A stretch of 64,000 nt of DNA from Lentibacillus populi (GCA_014642895.1 BMJD01000012.1:26772-90771); one strand, 5' to 3'. Shown: positions 7,629-15,978, numbered from the stretch's first letter. Notes: generated by a model from the sequence alone, not told the origin. Translations and numbers: made by a program.

Positions 7629-7756
7629 ATTATGTAGTAAATATTAAAGACCGTTAGGTCTTGATGTGATAAGCACTATAAATATTAATGTATTAGTCTA
7701 TTAAGATAAAAAGTCTATTTTTGAATAAATATTAAGATCTAATTTTATTGTCTAGT

Positions 7757-7783
7757 ACAAGTTCTTTCCTTTTTCATAAGATA
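7757..7783 (+). promoter_or_regulatory. sigma-K/sigma-E-like sporulation promoter before the CotD-like gene
   Basis: CATAAGATA at 7775-7783 matches the mother-cell -10 pattern CATAnnnTA exactly, and AC lies 16 bases upstream at 7757-7758, as in sigma-K promoters. The predicted start near 7790 leaves about 20 bases of leader with AAAAGGAGGG before the ATG at 7810. A match by eye; no sigma-A promoter of similar quality is seen in the same gap. Confidence 0.55.
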
Positions 7784-7809
7784 TATCAAAACGAAAAGGA
7801 GGGATATTT

Positions 7810-8067
7810 ATGAATGACAATCATCGCAATAGAAGACAGGAAGACATTATTACTTGCCCAACTAAAACAGTTGTAAGAACAAAAACTACAGAACGAGTTA
7901 GGAAACATATCCATCCAACTGAAGTTATTAATGTAAACAGGACTGTTATTAGAAACGAACATTACTACCCAGTTTATGAAAGAGAAGTTAATGAAACAGT
8001 TGAAAAAGGCTCTCCCGGTTGTGGAAGAGATGCGGGTAGGCCTGGATGTAGACGTTCTTGGATATAG
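7810..8067 (+). CDS. CotD-like spore coat protein carried by the prophage
   Basis: An 85-residue basic protein behind AAAGGAGGGATATTT-ATG. The middle reads CPTKTVVRTKTTERVRKHIHPTEVINVNRTVIRNEHYYPV in pattern; the HIHPTEVINVNR / EHYYP arrangement is typical of the CotD family of inner spore coat proteins (HIHP...T.VN...HYFP). A Cys/Gly/Arg-rich C-terminus (GCGRDAGRPGCRR) also fits a cross-linked coat protein. It has no role in virion structure that I can see and is flanked by hairpins and an apparent sporulation promoter, so it is best read as a lysogenic-conversion gene expressed in the mother cell. Family match is strong in pattern, not proven by search. Confidence 0.72.
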   Translation: MNDNHRNRRQEDIITCPTKTVVRTKTTERVRKHIHPTEVINVNRTVIRNEHYYPVYEREVNETVEKGSPGCGRDAGRPGCRRSWI

Positions 8068-8089
8068 CATAGGATACCAGCAATACCAT

Positions 8090-8117
8090 AGCGCCGTCTT
8101 TGGAAAAGGGCGGCGCT
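8090..8117 (+). terminator. GC-rich hairpin after the CotD-like gene
   Basis: AGCGCCG/CGGCGCT stem 22 bases after the stop, without a T run on the plus strand. It probably ends or protects the short mRNA. Confidence 0.5.
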
Positions 8118-8248
8118 AGTGGTGAAAAAAGGTAAACACATAGTAGTGAAAATGCTCTTATATAGAGCACCTATCTAGTATAGACCGTGTTCTTTTAAGA
8201 CATAGCGGTCTAATTTATAGATATTTAATAAAATATGTAAAATCAGCA

Positions 8249-8272
8249 GGAAAATAGTCCTCTTTTAGCGAA
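8249..8272 (+). promoter_or_regulatory. leader motif shared with the gene at 33887
   Basis: GGAAAATAGTCC followed by a T-rich stretch and CGAA, 20 of 24 positions identical to 33829-33852. Both copies sit 25-35 bases before the start of an uncharacterised gene. Confidence 0.45.
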
Positions 8273-8296
8273 TCATAGAGATAAAGGAGGGATATT

Positions 8297-8848
8297 ATGA
8301 CTGATGAACAAAATGCTATTTCAGTAGTCACGGAATTTTTAAGAGATAATACCAATAGAATATTGTTGTTAAGAGGTTATGATGACGATGCTAAGTTAAA
8401 GGTGTCTCTCTCTTGTTTGAATAAAGAATATAACAAGGGAATTATCAGAACGAGTTCTATGCGAGACATAGCGTTCCAAATTTATAGGGCATTTAACAAG
8501 AGACTGTTACCGGATGCGCTCAAATCAACAACTAACTATAAACTAGGAAAGATGACTGTAAACATAAATAGTTATGCAACACATACAGCAAATAACCCTA
8601 GAGGTAATGAGAATACTTTCACGTTATTTCATCCTGTGCAACTTGTACTAGATGATTCCAAAAGATATGCTGATTTCTTGAGCGACCTAAAAAAATGTAA
8701 ATCACATAAAATAATACTAATTACTACAAATGAGTGGAGTATAAAAAATTGGGATATTGAAAATTACGTAGATAAAGTATTCTTTTATAGCGTTGAGAAC
8801 GACAATCCGGAAATAATGACAAACTTAAAAAATAATGGAGCGATATAG
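8297..8848 (+). CDS. unknown moron protein with a P-loop-like but degenerate start
   Basis: A 183-residue protein behind AAAGGAGGGATATT-ATG. The order of segments recalls a small P-loop ATPase: RILLLRGYDDDAKLKVSL at ~21-38 where a Walker A would be, QLVLDD at ~119, and HKIILITTNEW at ~144-154 like sensor 1. The glycines and GK[ST] of Walker A are missing, so ATP hydrolysis is doubtful. It forms a unit with the gene at 8872 and ends before a terminator. Codon use and AT content resemble the other morons. A role in phage-phage competition or host defence is inference only. Confidence 0.55.
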   Translation: MTDEQNAISVVTEFLRDNTNRILLLRGYDDDAKLKVSLSCLNKEYNKGIIRTSSMRDIAFQIYRAFNKRLLPDALKSTTNYKLGKMTVNINSYATHTANNPRGNENTFTLFHPVQLVLDDSKRYADFLSDLKKCKSHKIILITTNEWSIKNWDIENYVDKVFFYSVENDNPEIMTNLKNNGAI

Positions 8849-8871
8849 ATTTTTGAAGGGAGTTTTTTGTT

Positions 8872-9111
8872 GTGGATGAAAAAAAGTTCTCTAGCACTGT
8901 GCTATATATTTTAAAAGAACTCAACAGAGGTAATCATGACATTCAAGAAACGGATGTCGGGCTACCTTATGAGGAATTCAAAGAACTAATAGATACTATG
9001 AAGTTAGACAAGCTGATAGATGGTTCTAAAATTTTTCAAGACGGTATGTTAGATTTAGGAACAACTTATATAACATCGAATGGTCGTAAATATTTAAATA
9101 GCAATTCATAA
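8872..9111 (+). CDS. YjcQ-like small winged-helix protein
   Basis: A 79-residue protein with GTG start 23 bases after the previous stop, behind GAAGGGAG. The pattern 'YILKELNRGN', 'LPYEEFKELIDTMKLDKLIDG', 'YITSNGRKYL' matches the winged-helix layout of the YjcQ family seen in Bacillus prophages: helix, turn, recognition helix, beta wing, and the end 'T.G..YL'. Function of the family is not established. Paired with the preceding gene in one transcript ending at the 9111-9134 terminator. Confidence 0.6.
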   Translation: MDEKKFSSTVLYILKELNRGNHDIQETDVGLPYEEFKELIDTMKLDKLIDGSKIFQDGMLDLGTTYITSNGRKYLNSNS

Positions 9112-9134
9112 GCACCCATTGCGGTGCTTTTTTA
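9111..9134 (+). terminator. intrinsic terminator
   Basis: AGCACC/GGTGCT stem followed by TTTTTT. The same AGCACCCAT-GCGGTGCT hairpin with one loop change is used at 34946-34973 after the other gene that shares the leader motif. Confidence 0.8.
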
Positions 9135-9174
9135 TATGCCAAAAAGCAATTAGCACAACGAGGTGATACAGATA

Positions 9175-10455
9175 ATGAGAATAGAAAATAGAAAAATAGA
9201 TGATTTAATCCCGGTGGAATATAATCCTAGATTAGATTTGCAACCTGGAGATAAAGAATATGAGAAATTAAAACAGTCAATACATGAATTTGGATATGTT
9301 GAGCCTCTTGTATGGAATAAGAGAACTGGTAATTTGGTTGGTGGTCATCAGCGTTTAAAAATATTATTGGATCAGGGCGTTACATCCGTTGATGTTTCGG
9401 TTGTGGATATGGACATTACGAAGGAAAAGGCGCTGAATATCGCATTAAATAAGGTTAGCGGAGGATGGGATGATGAAAAGCTGGCAGAATTGCTCCGAGA
9501 ATTATCTGATACCCCATTAGGATTTGAAATAACCGGATTTGAACAGAATGAATTGAACGAATTAATAGGTGGGCTTCCATCTGATACCGAAATTAATGAT
9601 CCTGTTGAAGATGATAATTTCGATGTAGATGCAGCGGTTGAAAATATCACGGAACCAGAGACAGAATATGGGGATGTCTGGAAGCTCGGTCGTCATTTGC
9701 TGGTTTGTGGTGATGCTACAAAATTAAAGGATATCGACAAACTGATGGGCGAGGATAAAGCGGACCTTGTCATTACGGATCCGCCATACAATGTAGCGGT
9801 AACGAGCGAATCAAAGCAATTAAGCAATTCTGGACGTGATTCCATTATGAATGATGATATGTCAACAAAAGAATTTGATAGTTTCTTAGACGGTGTATTT
9901 AAAAGCTATGTTCATCTGATGAAAGATACGGCAGCAATTTATGTATTCCATGGCTCCTCATATCAAAGGGAATTCGAAAATGCCATGAATAGACACGGTA
10001 TTGTAGTTCGTTCTCAATGTATTTGGGTGAAAAATTATCCTTCTTTCGGTTGGTCACAGTATAGATGGCAACATGAGCCTGTTTTTTATGCATACAAGAA
10101 AGGGAAATCACCTTCTTGGCATGGAGATAGAAAGCAATCCACTGTTTGGAGATCTGGTTTAAAAGAAGAATTACCGGAGCCATCCACCGTTTGGGAAATT
10201 GGTCGAGGTAATGTAAACAAATACGTTCATCCTACTCAAAAACCATTGGATTTGATTGCTATTCCATTAAAAAACAGTAGCAAGAAGAAAGATATTGTGG
10301 TTGATTTATTCGGAGGTAGCGGCTCTACATTAATGACCTGTGAGCAAACAGACAGGGAGTGCCGAACCTTGGAACTTGACCCTATCTTTTGTGATGTTAT
10401 TAAAAAACGATTTTATGAAAGTACGGGTGTGAATCCCGTTTTATTAAATAGTTAA
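9175..10455 (+). CDS. ParB-like domain fused to DNA (N4/N6) methyltransferase
   Basis: A 426-residue two-domain phage enzyme. Residues 1-100 form a ParB/Srx-like fold (IDDLIPVEYNPR; GGHQRLKIL); residues ~165-426 form a beta-class SAM methyltransferase: catalytic DPPY at 202-205 comes first and the SAM-binding DLFGGSGST near 380-390 comes last. The ATG at 9175 is preferred over a GTG at 9163, because GAGGTGAT lies seven bases before it. Such fusions are widespread in siphophages just before the terminase genes; they modify phage DNA, probably against restriction. No cognate nuclease is present. Confidence 0.88.
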   Translation: MRIENRKIDDLIPVEYNPRLDLQPGDKEYEKLKQSIHEFGYVEPLVWNKRTGNLVGGHQRLKILLDQGVTSVDVSVVDMDITKEKALNIALNKVSGGWDDEKLAELLRELSDTPLGFEITGFEQNELNELIGGLPSDTEINDPVEDDNFDVDAAVENITEPETEYGDVWKLGRHLLVCGDATKLKDIDKLMGEDKADLVITDPPYNVAVTSESKQLSNSGRDSIMNDDMSTKEFDSFLDGVFKSYVHLMKDTAAIYVFHGSSYQREFENAMNRHGIVVRSQCIWVKNYPSFGWSQYRWQHEPVFYAYKKGKSPSWHGDRKQSTVWRSGLKEELPEPSTVWEIGRGNVNKYVHPTQKPLDLIAIPLKNSSKKKDIVVDLFGGSGSTLMTCEQTDRECRTLELDPIFCDVIKKRFYESTGVNPVLLNS

Positions 10456-10477
10456 AAAGAAAGAGAGAGGTTCTGGA

Positions 10478-10586
10478 ACACCTCCCTCCCGTAGAGTGCC
10501 GAAACACCGGCAGAGATAGTGGAAACCTGTGGCCACAGATGACAATAGCCACTATCTCACCTCAATTATAGTTGAGAGGTCGGTGT
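10478..10586 (+). ncRNA. candidate multi-stem structured RNA before the packaging genes
   Basis: The gap between the methylase and the next gene folds almost completely. Closing helix ACACC (10478-10482) with GGTGT (10582-10586); hairpin TGCCG (10497-10501) / CGGCA (10508-10512) with a six-base loop; a perfect 10-bp helix GAGATAGTGG (10513-10522) / CCACTATCTC (10549-10558) enclosing CTGT-GGCC-ACAG; and hairpin CTCAA (10561-10565) / TTGAG (10572-10576). The last hairpin and closing helix include GAGAGG, the best ribosome binding site upstream of the ATG at 10593. It could be a cis regulator of the packaging operon or a trans-acting phage RNA. I know no named family that it matches. Confidence 0.55.
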
Positions 10587-10592
10587 AAGGCA

Positions 10593-10817
10593 ATGGAAAA
10601 GGCAAACGAATGTTCTAGTAATGATCTGTTGTTAGAGCATGAAGCACAGATGGTTAGTGGAATACTTGATTCAAAAGAAAGGTACAGAAAAATAATTAAA
10701 GCAGGCATAGCCCAATGGGTGAAAGACTTTCAAAACGGTAAGATTAAAATTACTACGGTGGACGATTTGAAGAAACTTATTGAGGTTGACCTAGAATTAC
10801 AAAAAGATGATTTGTAA
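10593..10817 (+). CDS. small phage protein upstream of terS
   Basis: A 74-residue acidic helical protein. ATG at 10593 is preferred; a TTG at 10572 would place the start inside the RNA hairpin. The usual ribosome binding site is poor (GTAAGG two bases away, GAGAGG thirteen away), which fits structural control by the upstream RNA. Pattern: 'LLLEHEAQMVSGILDSKERYRKIIKAGIAQW' and 'ITTVDDLKKLIEVDLEL'. Genes of this size often precede small terminase genes in Firmicute phages; function unknown. Confidence 0.6.
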   Translation: MEKANECSSNDLLLEHEAQMVSGILDSKERYRKIIKAGIAQWVKDFQNGKIKITTVDDLKKLIEVDLELQKDDL

Positions 10818-10864
10818 AAACGAACTCAAACTTAATGGAGTGTCGGAGGTGGGTGATGATGTAG

Positions 10865-11773
10865 ATGCCTAGACCACGTGACCCAAGACGGGATGAAGCA
10901 AAGAAATTATGGTTAGACAGCGGTAAGGAAATAAAACTTGTTGACATTGCTAAAAAAATTGGAGTGTCTGCAAGCACTATCCGTAAATGGAAATCACAAG
11001 ATAAATGGGATGATGACTTAAAAGGGAGCGCTCTTAAATCGAATAGGAGCGCTCCTAAACGTGGTGCTCCTAAAGGAAGTCAAAATGCAAAAGGGAACAA
11101 GGGCGGAGGAGCTCCGTTCGGAAACCATAACGCAATAGGTAACAAGGGTGGTAAGCCACCGCCAGGGAATAAGAACGCTGTCACCACCGGAGAATATGAA
11201 ACGCTCATGTGGGACTATTTGGACGATGATGAGAAGGAACTATTTGAAACCGTCGAAACAGATCCACTTTATCAAATTGATATTACTATCAGGGAACTAT
11301 CCATTCGACAGCGGCGAATGATGAAACGGATTAAGAATTTAGAAGGTGGATTGACCGAACCGGAAAAAAGGGTGCTGCAGGAATTGAAAGATTCCAAGGA
11401 TGTTCATGTGATCGAAAAAGATGGAGTCCAAGTAAAGGTACCGGTAAAAACTTCTGCATTGGTTGTAACGGAGATTGAGGAAACACAGTACCGGAAAATC
11501 GATGACATCATGAATATAGAAGATGCCTTGACTCGGATAACCAATCAGCTGGTGAAGGCCATTAAGCAAAAACACGATATCGCCAAGTCTTATGGGGAAC
11601 AGTCATTGAAATTAGAACAGATGAAGGCAAACACCGAGAAAACCAAGGTAGAAATCACTAGATTATCCGGCGAAACCATGGATGATTACGAAGATGACGG
11701 ATTCATTGAAGCTTTAGGTGATGCAGTGGAGGTGTGGAACGATGATGCAGATGGAAGCACCGAAGAAGCTTAA
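10865..11773 (+). CDS. terS: terminase small subunit
   Basis: A 302-residue protein that recognises phage DNA and recruits the large terminase for packaging. The N-terminus is the typical PBSX/YqaS-type HTH: RPRDPRRDEAKKLWLDSG, then VDIAKKIGVSASTIRKWK, WKSQDKW. A Gly/Asn/Lys-rich flexible linker with repeated GNKGG and GAP units spans residues ~58-110, then a long coiled oligomerisation region. Its 3' end overlaps the large subunit gene by 32 bases. Confidence 0.88.
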   Translation: MPRPRDPRRDEAKKLWLDSGKEIKLVDIAKKIGVSASTIRKWKSQDKWDDDLKGSALKSNRSAPKRGAPKGSQNAKGNKGGGAPFGNHNAIGNKGGKPPPGNKNAVTTGEYETLMWDYLDDDEKELFETVETDPLYQIDITIRELSIRQRRMMKRIKNLEGGLTEPEKRVLQELKDSKDVHVIEKDGVQVKVPVKTSALVVTEIEETQYRKIDDIMNIEDALTRITNQLVKAIKQKHDIAKSYGEQSLKLEQMKANTEKTKVEITRLSGETMDDYEDDGFIEALGDAVEVWNDDADGSTEEA

Positions 11774-13037
11774 ACCAGCGCTATTTAAATTTAAATCATT
11801 TTCTACCAAACAAAAGAAGGTTTTAACTTGGTGGCATCCTAATTCTCCTGTAATAGAAAAAGATGGCATCATCTGTGATGGATCCGTTCGCGCCGGGAAA
11901 ACGGTTGTCATGTCTCTTTCCTATGTTATGTGGGGCATGGAGAATTTTAATGAAGAAAACCTTGGTATGGCCGGAAAGACAATAGGAGCATTAAGACGTA
12001 ATGTCATTACTCCATTAAAGAGAATGCTTAAATCAAGGGGATATAAGGTTAAAGATCATCGGGCAGATAACTACCTCACCGTTTCATTCCGAGGAAGAAC
12101 GAATTACTTTTACATCTTTGGCGGTAAAGACGAAAGCTCCCAAGACTTGATACAGGGGATTACGCTGGCCGGAATGTTCTTTGATGAAGTTGCATTAATG
12201 CCGGAATCATTTGTTAGTCAGGCAGAAGCTCGTTGCTCTGTTGATGGCTCAAAGTATTGGTATAACTGCAACCCTGCAAGCCCATATCATTGGTTTAAAG
12301 AGAATTACATCGATAACCTGGAAGAAAAAAACCTCATACGATTGCACTTTACTATGGACGACAACCCTTCATTATCCGCAAGGGTTATTAATCGTTATAA
12401 AAGGATGTTTACAGGTGTTTTCTACAAGCGGTTCATATTAGGTCTATGGGTGCTTGCAGAAGGCGTTATTTATGACATGTTCGATAAGGACAAGCATGTT
12501 GTAAAAACTGAGGGACGAAGATATACGGATTATTATGTGTCTATCGACTATGGTACTCAAAACCCTACTACATTTGGGTTGTGGGGGAAATCGGGTAAGA
12601 CATGGTACAAAGTGAAGGAGTATTTCTATGATGGCCGCAATTCCACAAAGCAGAAAACAGATGTTGAGTACAGTAAAGACTTGAAGGAATTTATTAAAGG
12701 AATACGGGTAAAAGGGATTATTGTGGATCCGTCGGCTGCAAGTTTTATTGCTCAGTTAAGAAAAGATGGATTTTATGTTATTAAAGCAAAGAATGATGTG
12801 TTGGACGGCATCCGCAATGTACAGACGGCTCTTAGTGAAATGATGATTTTATATAACGATTGCTGCAAAGAAACATTTAGGGAGTTTTCTTCTTATGTTT
12901 GGGACACAAAAGCATCTGAAAGAGGCGAGGATAAGCCTATTAAGCAATTTGATCATCTTATGGATTCAGACAGGTACTTTGTTAACACTATAATATTTGC
13001 CCCTAAAGCAGGAATAAGCAGTATTAACGTATGGTAG
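11742..13037 (+). CDS. terL: terminase large subunit
   Basis: A 431-residue packaging motor. ATPase motifs: Walker A GSVRAGKT (residues 47-54), Walker B MFFDEVAL (145-152), coupling motif CNPASP. The C-terminal RNase H-like nuclease shows DYGTQNP and later VDPSAASF and an Asp-rich end (FDHLMDSDRY), giving the metal-binding acidic residues. The ATG at 11742 is chosen, seven bases after GGAGGTG; a longer frame inside terS is unlikely. Resembles the XtmB/PBSX-type large subunits. Confidence 0.93.
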   Translation: MMQMEAPKKLKPALFKFKSFSTKQKKVLTWWHPNSPVIEKDGIICDGSVRAGKTVVMSLSYVMWGMENFNEENLGMAGKTIGALRRNVITPLKRMLKSRGYKVKDHRADNYLTVSFRGRTNYFYIFGGKDESSQDLIQGITLAGMFFDEVALMPESFVSQAEARCSVDGSKYWYNCNPASPYHWFKENYIDNLEEKNLIRLHFTMDDNPSLSARVINRYKRMFTGVFYKRFILGLWVLAEGVIYDMFDKDKHVVKTEGRRYTDYYVSIDYGTQNPTTFGLWGKSGKTWYKVKEYFYDGRNSTKQKTDVEYSKDLKEFIKGIRVKGIIVDPSAASFIAQLRKDGFYVIKAKNDVLDGIRNVQTALSEMMILYNDCCKETFREFSSYVWDTKASERGEDKPIKQFDHLMDSDRYFVNTIIFAPKAGISSINVW

Positions 13038-13052
13038 AAAGAAGGTGAACCC

Positions 13053-14642
13053 ATGCCAAATTGGACGAAATTTGATGAAGATACAATTAAAAAAGTACAT
13101 GGCCATATCTTTTATTATCGTGATCTCTACGAGGGAAAGCATTCGGAAATATTCCCGCGGGCGAAAAACCTAATTGAAAAAGGTGAGATCATCGACAACA
13201 TTATGTACGGTACACAACAAGCGCAAAACGTTAAAACACCGTACATTGTCGCTAATATATGCAAACTAATACCGGAAATACCGGCCATGCTTGTAAGCCG
13301 ATCTATTGGTAATATACAATCGTCCTTATCTCCTGATGATTTTCAAGCTGGTGAAATTAATGCTGACACAGATGAAATAGTGGACGAGCCGCGGGGTGAT
13401 GTAAGCAAGATCATTCATGTGCAGCAGGAAGTGATCGATCAGATACAAAAGAATAGCAACCTTGCATTTGAGCATTGGGGAAATATCCTACAACAGCAAG
13501 TAGATGGTGGCCTTGTAGGCGTTCCGTGGATGGATGAGAGGGGGCTACGGTTAGAATTTAAAGCTCGTGACGTGTATTACCCCCATGAAGATGGTATGGG
13601 TGCTGATTTGGCTTATGAGATCGAAATAGACGAGCAGGAATACTTGCATGTGTATCGGGAACAAGTGATAGATGGTGATTTATATACCAGTCACATGCTT
13701 TATTTACTGAATGAATCACGCAAAACAGAAGAAGTTCCAGACGATGAAGCTAAGGAATTATTAGGAATGAAGGAATTAGAAAAGGTTTACCCAGGTCGGG
13801 GTAGGCCTTTTATTATTTATTGGCCGAATGAAAAGACATTTATGAATCCGTTGGGTTCTTCCTGTTTGAAAGGACAGGATGGCAAACAAGATGAAGTAAA
13901 TTGGACGCTTACCAGAAATGCAATCACGTTTGAGCGTAATGGTAAGCCGCGTATTGCTGTCTCTAAAGAGATCATGGTGGCATTAGAGGAAAAGGCGGAA
14001 GAACGTTACGGAGAACGTGGCCGTATTGATCATAGGGATTTAGAGATCACCACATTTGATGATCAAGGGAAGGCTATGGAAGTAATTCAAATTGACATTA
14101 CAAAAATAGGCGATATCCAGTGGGTTAAAGACTTGATGAAACTCATGCTCATGGAAACTAAGACATCAGAGAAGGTAATTGATTTTTATATGGATAACAG
14201 TGGAACTAGCGCCCAATCTGGTGTAGCAAAGTTCTACGACCTGTTTACGTCGTTAATCAAAGCAGAGCAAATACAAAGCGAATACATCTATTTCCTGCAG
14301 CAGTTGATTGAAAGTGCGTTGTGGCTTGCCAATTATAATGATCCGGCTGTTGTAATTGAGGAACCAGAAATTACGCTTAAGTCCATGATACCAATTAGCA
14401 GGAAAGAACTTATCGAGGAAAATAACATGGCTTTCGAATCGGAAACACAGTCGCTTGAAACGACAATTAGACGTAATAACCCGAATGCATCCGAGGAATG
14501 GATACAGGAAGAACTGGCGCGGGTTGAAGCTGAACGTTCGAATGATGATAGCTTTTCTCTTTTGAGAGGAAGGCAAACGTTACAACAATTTATGGGTAAT
14601 CGGTATGAGAACGGCAATCCTATACAGGATGATGAAGAATGA
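13053..14642 (+). CDS. portal protein (SPP1 gp6 type)
   Basis: A 529-residue protein forming the dodecameric ring through which DNA enters the capsid. It begins 16 bases after terL. Typical features include the N-terminal helix (HIFYYRDLYEGKH), KTPYIVANICKLIPEIPAMLV, the stem and crown region (SEKVIDFYMDNSGTSAQSGVAK) and an acidic coiled tail. Length and position between terL and the Mu-F-like gene support the call. The stop overlaps the next ATG by four bases. Confidence 0.88.
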   Translation: MPNWTKFDEDTIKKVHGHIFYYRDLYEGKHSEIFPRAKNLIEKGEIIDNIMYGTQQAQNVKTPYIVANICKLIPEIPAMLVSRSIGNIQSSLSPDDFQAGEINADTDEIVDEPRGDVSKIIHVQQEVIDQIQKNSNLAFEHWGNILQQQVDGGLVGVPWMDERGLRLEFKARDVYYPHEDGMGADLAYEIEIDEQEYLHVYREQVIDGDLYTSHMLYLLNESRKTEEVPDDEAKELLGMKELEKVYPGRGRPFIIYWPNEKTFMNPLGSSCLKGQDGKQDEVNWTLTRNAITFERNGKPRIAVSKEIMVALEEKAEERYGERGRIDHRDLEITTFDDQGKAMEVIQIDITKIGDIQWVKDLMKLMLMETKTSEKVIDFYMDNSGTSAQSGVAKFYDLFTSLIKAEQIQSEYIYFLQQLIESALWLANYNDPAVVIEEPEITLKSMIPISRKELIEENNMAFESETQSLETTIRRNNPNASEEWIQEELARVEAERSNDDSFSLLRGRQTLQQFMGNRYENGNPIQDDEE

Positions 14643-15730
14643 ATAGTGAACAGTTACTAGAAATAACCAAGGTATTAAAACTAGAAATTCTGGAATTATT
14701 GCAGAATACCAATCTTGCGAACGATAAGAATGCACAGCAAACGCTACAAACCATAGATAATATGTTTTCCAGGCTTGATATAGCTGTTGAGGATGTTATC
14801 CCTGCTGAATCATTAAAGGCATATTTAGAGGGTGTAGACGAAGCCACAAAGGCGCTAAGTGGCGCCGGTATCAATCCAACAAACGGACTTGCCGCCAGTA
14901 TATCTGGTAGCGGTCAAGTTTCATCTGCATTTAATAATCACGTACATCTAGCAGCTATAGCAGAAATAACAGATAACACTATGCTAGATTTGAAAGCGGC
15001 TATTCGAACAGCAAGAAAGAATACCAATGCATCAATTGAGGCAGCACTGACATCAGTTAAAAGAGATTTGCAAAGTGGAATAATTCAAGGTAAATCCAGA
15101 AAGGTTATCACTAAAAGAGTAGCTGAATCCTTTGCAAAGGAAGGTATGACATCTTTTACAACCGTTGATGGAAAGAAACTGCCATTGGATTTTTATAGTG
15201 AGGTTGTGACAAGAACCAATCTAAAAAGCGCCAATGTGCAAGGTGCTAATAATCGCTATTTAGAGAACGGCGTTGGCTTAGTTGAGATATTCGAACGCAG
15301 TGATGGATGTGCCGAATGTGCCAAATACAACGGTATTGTGGTTAGTTTAACTGGTAAACACGAAGGGTTTCCGACTACAGAAGAAGCACCATTACCACCA
15401 CGCCATGCAAATTGTAGAGGTTCTGTCCGTCCGTATGTGATTGAACACAAGACGGATAAAGAAATAGAGGATGCCAAGAAAAAATGGAAATCATTTGATC
15501 CCAATAAAGACACGCGGACAGTGGCACAAAAGAAAGCTTACGAAGAGCAACAGCGCTTAAATCGTATCAATAATTATGAGAAGAAGCGTTATGCAGATAT
15601 TAAAGGGGTACTCGGTGACGATGCTCCTGCTAATCTGGGGGCTTTCAAACGGATGAAGCGCGCTAACACAGATAATTACAATAAGTTGATACAAGATTAC
15701 CAGGATACGCTGAAATCTATTAAAAAATAA
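14639..15730 (+). CDS. minor head (Mu gpF/SPP1 gp7-like) morphogenesis protein
   Basis: A 363-residue protein that is packaged with or near the portal. The C-terminal domain has the family pattern: TRTNLKSANVQGANNRYLENG, then DGCAECAKYNGIVVSL and PLPPRHANCRGSVRPYV. The CxxC, the HxNCRG signature and the Thr/Asn helix define the Mu F-like domain. N-terminal two thirds are helical. Coupled to the portal gene by an ATGA overlap. Confidence 0.85.
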   Translation: MNSEQLLEITKVLKLEILELLQNTNLANDKNAQQTLQTIDNMFSRLDIAVEDVIPAESLKAYLEGVDEATKALSGAGINPTNGLAASISGSGQVSSAFNNHVHLAAIAEITDNTMLDLKAAIRTARKNTNASIEAALTSVKRDLQSGIIQGKSRKVITKRVAESFAKEGMTSFTTVDGKKLPLDFYSEVVTRTNLKSANVQGANNRYLENGVGLVEIFERSDGCAECAKYNGIVVSLTGKHEGFPTTEEAPLPPRHANCRGSVRPYVIEHKTDKEIEDAKKKWKSFDPNKDTRTVAQKKAYEEQQRLNRINNYEKKRYADIKGVLGDDAPANLGAFKRMKRANTDNYNKLIQDYQDTLKSIKK

Positions 15731-15745
15731 CAGGAGGTGAGTAGC

Positions 15746-15895
15746 ATGAAAAACGAGGTAATGTTGAAACATGCTATTGAATTGCTACAGAACGTCAATC
15801 CAGAGGAATTAGAAATTGTACAAATTGATAATACAAAGTATGACGACGGTTCGATTGGACTTAACGTTAGTTTGACGTATCCTGCAAAAGATTAA
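15746..15895 (+). CDS. 49-residue phage protein
   Basis: A short ORF behind CAGGAGGTGAGTAGC-ATG, a very strong ribosome binding site. The product is acidic (AIELLQNVNPEELEIVQIDN then SIGLNVSLTYPAKD) with no membrane segment. Lies between the head morphogenesis and scaffold genes and just before a terminator. Unknown function. Confidence 0.6.
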   Translation: MKNEVMLKHAIELLQNVNPEELEIVQIDNTKYDDGSIGLNVSLTYPAKD

Positions 15896-15941
15896 TTAGG
15901 TTTAAAATGGAATCCTGCAATTTGAAGTCAGTGGGCAGGGC

Positions 15942-15978
15942 GCACATCGTATTGAAATGGTTGCCGATGTGCTTTTAT
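15942..15978 (+). terminator. intrinsic (partial) terminator inside the head operon
   Basis: GCACATCG/CGATGTGC perfect 8-bp stem followed by TTTTATTA. It could set the ratio between packaging genes and the abundant scaffold/capsid genes, which would need a second promoter in 15979-16050. Confidence 0.7.
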
